Below, piece by piece: positions 23,251 to 27,121 of a DNA stretch of 27,121 nt. The first letter of the stretch is position 1, and each line of letters begins with the position of its first letter. Origin of the DNA: JBFAPK01 sp040676675. GTDB lineage: Bacteria > Actinomycetota > Actinomycetes > Mycobacteriales > Micromonosporaceae. The position numbers and the translations under genes are program-made. The stretch is from assembly GCF_040676675.1 (NCBI RefSeq), contig NZ_JBFAPK010000065.1, positions 1 to 27,121 of the forward strand. Reading direction: 5' to 3'. The notes below the pieces were generated by a model that saw only the letters and a list, made by a program, of their open reading frames with translations, was not told the DNA's origin and did not search any database.

Positions 23251-23556
23251 TCAGCGCGCCCGGTCCTGGCCGGCGGCGCTCTGCCGCCGATCCCCGGTCC
23301 CGCCCGGCCGGCCTCCGGCGGCCCGGCGGCGGCGCCGGTTGGCGTCGTGCCGGATCATGACCGCCAGGCCGACGAAGCCGGCGAGGAACCCGGAGAGGCA
23401 GATCCAGAGCCAGTTCTCGTGCCCGTTCGCCGCCAGCCAGTCCCGGAAGAAGAGCAGCAGCACCAGGCCCGCGACCGCCCACGCGACGATCCCGCCGACG
23501 GCGAACGGCACCATGGGCGGATCGAGCGGCTCGGGCCGCGGCGGTTCCTGCGACAT
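23251..23556 (-). CDS. Small membrane protein, DUF2530-type (Rv0879c-like)
   Basis: A 101-residue protein with a Pro/Glu-rich N terminus, two TM segments (VPFAVGGIVAWAVAGLVLLL at about 16-35; LWICLSGFLAGFVGLAVMI at about 50-68), then a very basic tail (RHDANRRRRRAA). Size, topology and position between the DUF3027 and MarR genes match mycobacterial Rv0879c. The polybasic tail after TM2 suggests it is cytoplasmic. Function unknown. Its promoter must lie in the 89 bp shared with the purine permease gene. Confidence 0.8.
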   Translation of the reverse strand: MSQEPPRPEPLDPPMVPFAVGGIVAWAVAGLVLLLFFRDWLAANGHENWLWICLSGFLAGFVGLAVMIRHDANRRRRRAAGGRPGGTGDRRQSAAGQDRAR

Positions 23557-23576
23557 GCAGGTCAGGGTACGGGATC

Positions 23577-23620
23577 AACTTCCGCTTCTCGCGACTGATC
23601 TGCGACGATGCGCGGAAGTT
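23577..23620 (+). promoter_or_regulatory. 9-bp inverted repeat upstream of the purine permease
   Basis: AACTTCCGC (23577-23585) and GCGGAAGTT (23612-23620) are perfect inverted copies 26 bp apart, located 26 bp before the permease start. TCGCGAC also repeats next to each arm. It could be a looped operator or a leader hairpin. No purine riboswitch core was recognised. Confidence 0.5.
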
Positions 23621-23645
23621 CGCGACCCCCCTCTGCGAGGACTTG

Positions 23646-25124
23646 ATGGCTACAACCCCTGTCCGGACCGGCGGTACAGCCGCTCCGGTGACACCACGTA
23701 ACGGTTTCGACCGCTTCTTCGAGATCTCGGCCCGCAACTCCACCCTCGGCCGGGAGCTGCGCGGTGGCCTGGCCACCTTCTTCACGATGGGTTACATCGT
23801 GGTGCTCAACCCGCTGATCCTCGGCAACGCCGTGGACGGCGACGGCAAGCGGCTGGCGATTCCCGCGCTCGCGGCCGCCACCGCTCTGGTGGCCGGCGTG
23901 ATGACCCTGCTGATGGGGGTGGTCGCCCGGTTCCCGCTGGCGCTCGCCGCCGGCCTGGGCGTCAACGCGCTGGTGGCGTACGAGATCGCGCCGGAGATGA
24001 CCTGGGCCGACGCGATGGGCCTGGTCCTGATCGAGGGCGTCATCATCGGGATCCTGGTGCTGACCGGGCTGCGCACCGCCGTCTTCCACGCGGTACCGAC
24101 GCAGCTCAAGACGGCGATCGGGGTGGGCATCGGCCTGTTCCTGACGATCATCGGGCTGGTCGACGCCGGATTCGTCCGGCGCGTACCGGACGCCGCGAAC
24201 ACCACCGTGCCGGTCGGGCTGGGCATCAACGGGACGCTGGTCTCCTGGCCGGCGCTGGTCTTCGTGGCCGGGCTGCTGCTGACCGTCGTGCTGGTGGTGC
24301 GCCGGGTCCGGGGCGCCATCCTGATCGGCATCCTCGGCTCGACCGTGCTGGCGATCGTCGTCGAGGCGGTCGCGAACGTCGGACCGTCCGTGGTGAACGG
24401 GCAGCCGAACCCGCGGGGCTGGGCGCTGAACGTACCGGAGCTGCCGAAGACCGTGGTGGACGTGCCCGACCTCTCCCTGCTCGGCAACTTCAACGTCCTC
24501 GACTCGTGGAGCCGGGCGGGCGTCCTGGTGACGCTGATGTTCGTCTTCACCCTGCTGATCACCGACTTCTTCGACACCATGGGGACGATGGTCGCGGTCG
24601 GTCAGGAGGGCGGGCTGCTCGACGCGGACGGCACGCCGCCGCGTACCCGGGAGATCCTGCTGGTGGACTCGGTGGCTGCGGCGGCCGGCGGGGCCGCGAG
24701 CACGTCGAGCAACACGTCGTACATCGAGAGCGCGGCGGGCGTCGCGGAGGGTGCCCGTACGGGCGCGGCGAACCTGGTCACCGGCGGGCTGTTCCTGCTG
24801 GCGATGTTCCTCGCGCCGCTGGTCGAGGTGGTGCCCTTCGAGGCGGCCTCGACGGCGCTGGTGGTGGTCGGGTTCCTGATGATGACCGCGGTACGGACGA
24901 TCGACTGGTCCGACTACGAGATCGCCATCCCGGCGTTCCTCACCATCGTGCTGATGCCGTTCACCTACTCGATCTCCAACGGGATCGGCGCCGGTGTGAT
25001 CACGTTCGTGTTGATCAAGCTGGCGAAGGGGCGGGCGGGGCAGGTGCACCCCCTGCTGTACGGGGTGGCCGGGCTCTTCCTGCTCTACTTCCTGCGCGGG
25101 CCGATCGAATCGGTGATCTTCTAA
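23646..25124 (+). CDS. NCS2-family purine permease, AzgA-like
   Basis: A 492-residue inner-membrane transporter, probably for hypoxanthine, guanine or adenine. AzgA-type features: GRELRGGLATFFTMGYIVVL at TM1, GVNALVAY, VPTQLKTAIGVGIGLFL, TDFFDTMGTMVAVGQEGGLL and SSNTSYIESAAGVAEGARTG, the last two holding the substrate-site Asp/Glu in TM8 and TM10. About 12-14 TM segments fit the family. ATG 23646 has GAGG seven bases upstream; TTG 23643 is possible but less likely. It is divergent from the DUF2530-type gene. It could take up hypoxanthine released by MqnB or from outside, which is only an inference. Confidence 0.92.
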   Translation: MATTPVRTGGTAAPVTPRNGFDRFFEISARNSTLGRELRGGLATFFTMGYIVVLNPLILGNAVDGDGKRLAIPALAAATALVAGVMTLLMGVVARFPLALAAGLGVNALVAYEIAPEMTWADAMGLVLIEGVIIGILVLTGLRTAVFHAVPTQLKTAIGVGIGLFLTIIGLVDAGFVRRVPDAANTTVPVGLGINGTLVSWPALVFVAGLLLTVVLVVRRVRGAILIGILGSTVLAIVVEAVANVGPSVVNGQPNPRGWALNVPELPKTVVDVPDLSLLGNFNVLDSWSRAGVLVTLMFVFTLLITDFFDTMGTMVAVGQEGGLLDADGTPPRTREILLVDSVAAAAGGAASTSSNTSYIESAAGVAEGARTGAANLVTGGLFLLAMFLAPLVEVVPFEAASTALVVVGFLMMTAVRTIDWSDYEIAIPAFLTIVLMPFTYSISNGIGAGVITFVLIKLAKGRAGQVHPLLYGVAGLFLLYFLRGPIESVIF

Positions 25125-25145
25125 ACTCCCTCGTGATCGATGTCA

Positions 25146-25184
25146 TAACGGTGGTCGTTAGCCTGGCTTATTAGCTAGGCTAAC
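25146..25184 (+). promoter_or_regulatory. Palindromic operator(s) overlapping the marR promoter
   Basis: The 28-bp sequence 25157-25184 is an inverted repeat with 12-bp arms (GTTAGCCTGGCT and AGCTAGGCTAAC, 11 of 12 paired) around TATT. A second perfect palindrome, TAACG-N5-CGTTA (25146-25160), overlaps its left edge. The right arm contains TAGGCT (25176-25181), a possible -10 that would start transcription at the GTG at 25189. It is an excellent candidate for autorepression by the MarR protein. Confidence 0.75.
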
Positions 25185-25188
25185 TATC

Positions 25189-25638
25189 GTGACGGAGCGG
25201 ACGGTGATGGCGAAGCGCGTCTCAGCGGCGCAGCTGGCTAGCCAACTGCGTGACGCCATCACCCGGCTCAACCGACGGGTCCGGCAGGCCCGCCCGGTCG
25301 ACGACCTCACGCTCACGCAGCTCTCCGCGCTCACCAGCCTGCGGCTGGCCGGCGCGTTGACCCCGCGCGAGCTCGCCGACACCGAACGGGTCCAGCCGCC
25401 GACGATGACCAAGACCGTCTCGAAGTTGGAGGAGCGCGGCCTCGTGCAGCGCACCCCCCACCCGACCGACGGTCGCCAGGTGATCCTCTCGATGACCGAG
25501 GCCGGCCGCGTGGTGCTCGCCCAGCTGGAGCGGACGCGCAACGAGTGGCTGGCCCGCCGGCTCGCCGAGTTGACCCCGGAGGAACGCGACACGCTGCTGC
25601 GCGCCGCGGAGATCCTGCAGAAGGTGGCTCGCGCCTGA
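25189..25638 (+). CDS. MarR-family transcriptional regulator (Rv0880-like)
   Basis: A 149-residue winged-helix regulator. An N-terminal dimerisation helix (SQLRDAITRLNRRVRQ) is followed by LTLTQLSALTSL, a recognition region at about 60-85 (ELADTERVQPPTMTKTVSKL), then the wing TPHPTDGRQVILSMTEAG and a C-terminal dimer helix. It resembles mycobacterial Rv0880. GTG 25189 lies five bases after a large palindrome that also holds a -10-like TAGGCT, suggesting leaderless, autoregulated expression; ATG 25207 is the alternative start. It probably also controls the MFS gene 73 bp downstream, a common pairing. Ligand unknown. Confidence 0.92.
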   Translation: MTERTVMAKRVSAAQLASQLRDAITRLNRRVRQARPVDDLTLTQLSALTSLRLAGALTPRELADTERVQPPTMTKTVSKLEERGLVQRTPHPTDGRQVILSMTEAGRVVLAQLERTRNEWLARRLAELTPEERDTLLRAAEILQKVARA

Positions 25639-25710
25639 CCGGCGCGCAACTCACCGGGTCCGCTTCGTCCGCCGTGGATGACGCGTACGACCCGAGGAGG
25701 CGCACCCCGA

Positions 25711-27015
25711 GTGCGGGCAAAGCTGAGCACCATGTTCCAGTCCCTGCAGGTACGTAACTACCGGCTCTTCGCCATCGGTCAGCTGACCAAGCTGATCGGG
25801 GTATGGATGATGTTCACGGCACAGGACTGGCTCGTCCTCGACCTGTCGGGCGACCGGGCGAGCGCCCTGGGCATCGTCACCGCCCTGCAGTTCACCCCGG
25901 TGCTCCTGCTCACCCTCCTCTCCGGCCGGCTCGCCGACCGCTACGACAAGCGGGTCATCCTCTTCATCGCCAACGCCACCTGGGCGGTGCTCGCGCTCGG
26001 CATGAGCCTGCTGGTGGTCACCGGCGTGGTCCAGCTCTGGCACGTCTTCGTCTTCGCCGCGCTGCTCGGTACCGCCAACGCGGTGGAGACCCCGGTGCGC
26101 CAGTCGTTCGTCTCCGAACTCGTCGGTACGCCGCTGCTGCCCAACGCGCTGTCGCTCTCGGCGGCGACCTTCAACTCCGCCCGGATCATCGGCCCCGCCC
26201 TCGCCGGCGTCGCGATCGCCGCCTTCGACGTCGGCCCGGTCTTCCTGATCAGCGTCGTCGGCTCGCTCGCGCCGCTGGTCGGCGTGGTCCGCATGAACGG
26301 TGCCGAGCTGCACCGCGCCGCCCTGCCGCCCCTGCACGAGCGCGACTCGGCCCGGGTGGTCGACGGGCTGCGGTACGTCCGGCGCCGGTCGGACCTGATC
26401 CTGCCGATGGTGCTGATGTCGGTGATGGGGATGACGCTGTTCAACTTCCAGCTCACCCTCGCCGCGCTGGCCAAGACCGTGTTCCACACCGGCGCCGCGT
26501 CGTTCGGGCTCTTCACCACCGTGCTGGCCGTCGGCTCGCTGGGCGGGGCGCTGAGCGGCAGCGGCCGGCGCGCCCGTCCCTCGGTCTGGCTGGTCCTCGG
26601 TGCCGCGGTGGCCTGCTCGGTCTTCGGCACCCTGGTCGGCCTGGCGCCGACGTACTGGCTGGTGGTGCTCTTCCTGGTGCCGACCGGCTTCTTCACCGTC
26701 TTCTTCGCCCAGGCGGCCAACCAGCGGGTGCAGCTCGGCGTGGACGCCGCCTTCCGGGGCCGGGTCATGGCGCTGTGGGTGCTGGTCTTCCTCGGTACCA
26801 ACCCGATCGGCGCCCCGGTCGTCGGCTGGGCCGCCCAGCACCTGGGCGCCGGCGCCAGCATCTGGCTCGGCGGGCTGATCTCGCTGGTCGCCTCGGTCGC
26901 CGCGCTGATCTGGCAGCTGCGGCGCGACGGGGTACGGCTCCGGCTCCGGCTCGCCCCGGTGCCCCGCGTCTACCTGGTGCCCGAGGACACCTACGTGGAA
27001 AGCCGCGCGGCCTGA
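25711..27015 (+). CDS. MFS exporter, EntS/MFS_3-like
   Basis: A 434-residue transporter with about twelve TM segments. It starts with FQSLQVRNYRLFAIGQLTKL, typical of MFS_3/enterobactin-exporter relatives, followed by motif A LSGRLADRYDKRVILF and the family-typical GTANAVETPVRQSFVSELVG. The basic C-terminal tail (RRDGVRLRLRLAP) is cytoplasmic. The substrate may be a drug or natural product. GTG 25711 is chosen for GAGGAGG ten bases upstream; ATG 25678 is an in-frame alternative. Position directly after a MarR gene suggests inducible efflux under its control. A GC hairpin follows. Confidence 0.88.
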   Translation: MRAKLSTMFQSLQVRNYRLFAIGQLTKLIGVWMMFTAQDWLVLDLSGDRASALGIVTALQFTPVLLLTLLSGRLADRYDKRVILFIANATWAVLALGMSLLVVTGVVQLWHVFVFAALLGTANAVETPVRQSFVSELVGTPLLPNALSLSAATFNSARIIGPALAGVAIAAFDVGPVFLISVVGSLAPLVGVVRMNGAELHRAALPPLHERDSARVVDGLRYVRRRSDLILPMVLMSVMGMTLFNFQLTLAALAKTVFHTGAASFGLFTTVLAVGSLGGALSGSGRRARPSVWLVLGAAVACSVFGTLVGLAPTYWLVVLFLVPTGFFTVFFAQAANQRVQLGVDAAFRGRVMALWVLVFLGTNPIGAPVVGWAAQHLGAGASIWLGGLISLVASVAALIWQLRRDGVRLRLRLAPVPRVYLVPEDTYVESRAA

Positions 27016-27030
27016 CGAACAGCGGAAAGG

Positions 27031-27070
27031 CGGCCCGCCCACCCCCTCGACGGGGTGGGGGGGGCGGCCG
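27031..27070 (+). terminator. GC-rich hairpin after the MFS exporter gene
   Basis: CGGCCCGCCCACCCC (27031-27045) pairs imperfectly with the G-rich strand GGGGTGGG...CGGCCG (27052-27070), leaving a short loop and a bulge of extra Gs. It begins 15 bp after the stop and has no U tract. The remaining bases to 27121 show no gene. Confidence 0.55.
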
Positions 27071-27121
27071 TCGACGAGATCCGCGGGGGGATCGGCCGGG
27101 TTAGCGCGCGCTGGTGCGACC

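Noticed and set aside
23557..23645. Purine riboswitch ahead of the permease
   Set aside because: The 89-bp region has a simple inverted repeat but none of the three-way-junction conserved bases, and space is too short once a promoter is allowed.
25170..25188. Iron-box (DtxR/IdeR) site: TAGGCTAAC upstream of marR
   Set aside because: The nine-base core matches the consensus, but flanking positions match poorly (about 11 of 19 overall). The core is better explained as one arm of the 28-bp palindrome.

Overview
The window is 27.1 kb of very GC-rich DNA with actinobacterial gene content: GTG starts, 4-bp stop/start overlaps, a Ku/split-LigD end-joining locus, bacterial XPB helicase, and futalosine-route menaquinone genes. 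Gene order from XPB through the Helicase_C_3/WYL protein, CspB, an MFS protein, a DUF3027 protein, a small membrane protein and a MarR regulator resembles the Mycobacterium tuberculosis Rv0861c-Rv0880 neighbourhood, as far as I recall it. Futalosine genes together with this layout suggest a Micromonosporaceae-type actinomycete. No tRNA, rRNA, CRISPR array, transposase or phage gene was seen.

Layout. 1-91 is a stretch with no A or T. 109-5363 is an envelope or secretion region: two paralogous secreted six-cysteine proteins of unknown function bracket a translationally coupled operon (SapM-like phosphatase, MFS transporter, TolB-like propeller). 5479-7872 holds a DHFR/RibD-like reductase, an ECF sigma factor with a C-terminal SnoaL-like domain, and a HAD phosphatase. 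7896-10852 is the NHEJ locus: ku on the minus strand, with divergent overlapping ligase and polymerase genes that together form a split LigD with no nuclease domain. 10853-11165 is a repeat-bearing spacer with two perfect TTATCCACA DnaA boxes. They lie ahead of an HTH protein fused to what looks like a degenerate nucleotidyltransferase domain, whose 3' end overlaps XPB convergently.

From 13858 come an L,D-transpeptidase lipoprotein, a small membrane protein, the Helicase_C_3/WYL protein (a candidate XPB partner), a HAD hydrolase and a CspB-like cold-shock protein. On the minus strand an MFS gene, mqnB and mqnD form a probable operon. Divergent from it are the DUF3027 gene and then a DUF2530-type membrane protein. 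The right end has an AzgA-like purine permease, a MarR regulator with a strong palindrome over its start, and an MFS exporter, closed by a GC hairpin.

Most genes are ordinary for the group. The parts most worth a second look are the six-Cys paralogue pair around the phosphatase operon, the HTH/nucleotidyltransferase-like fusion with DnaA boxes, the WYL protein near XPB, the MarR palindrome, and recurrent short duplications at gene 3' ends.
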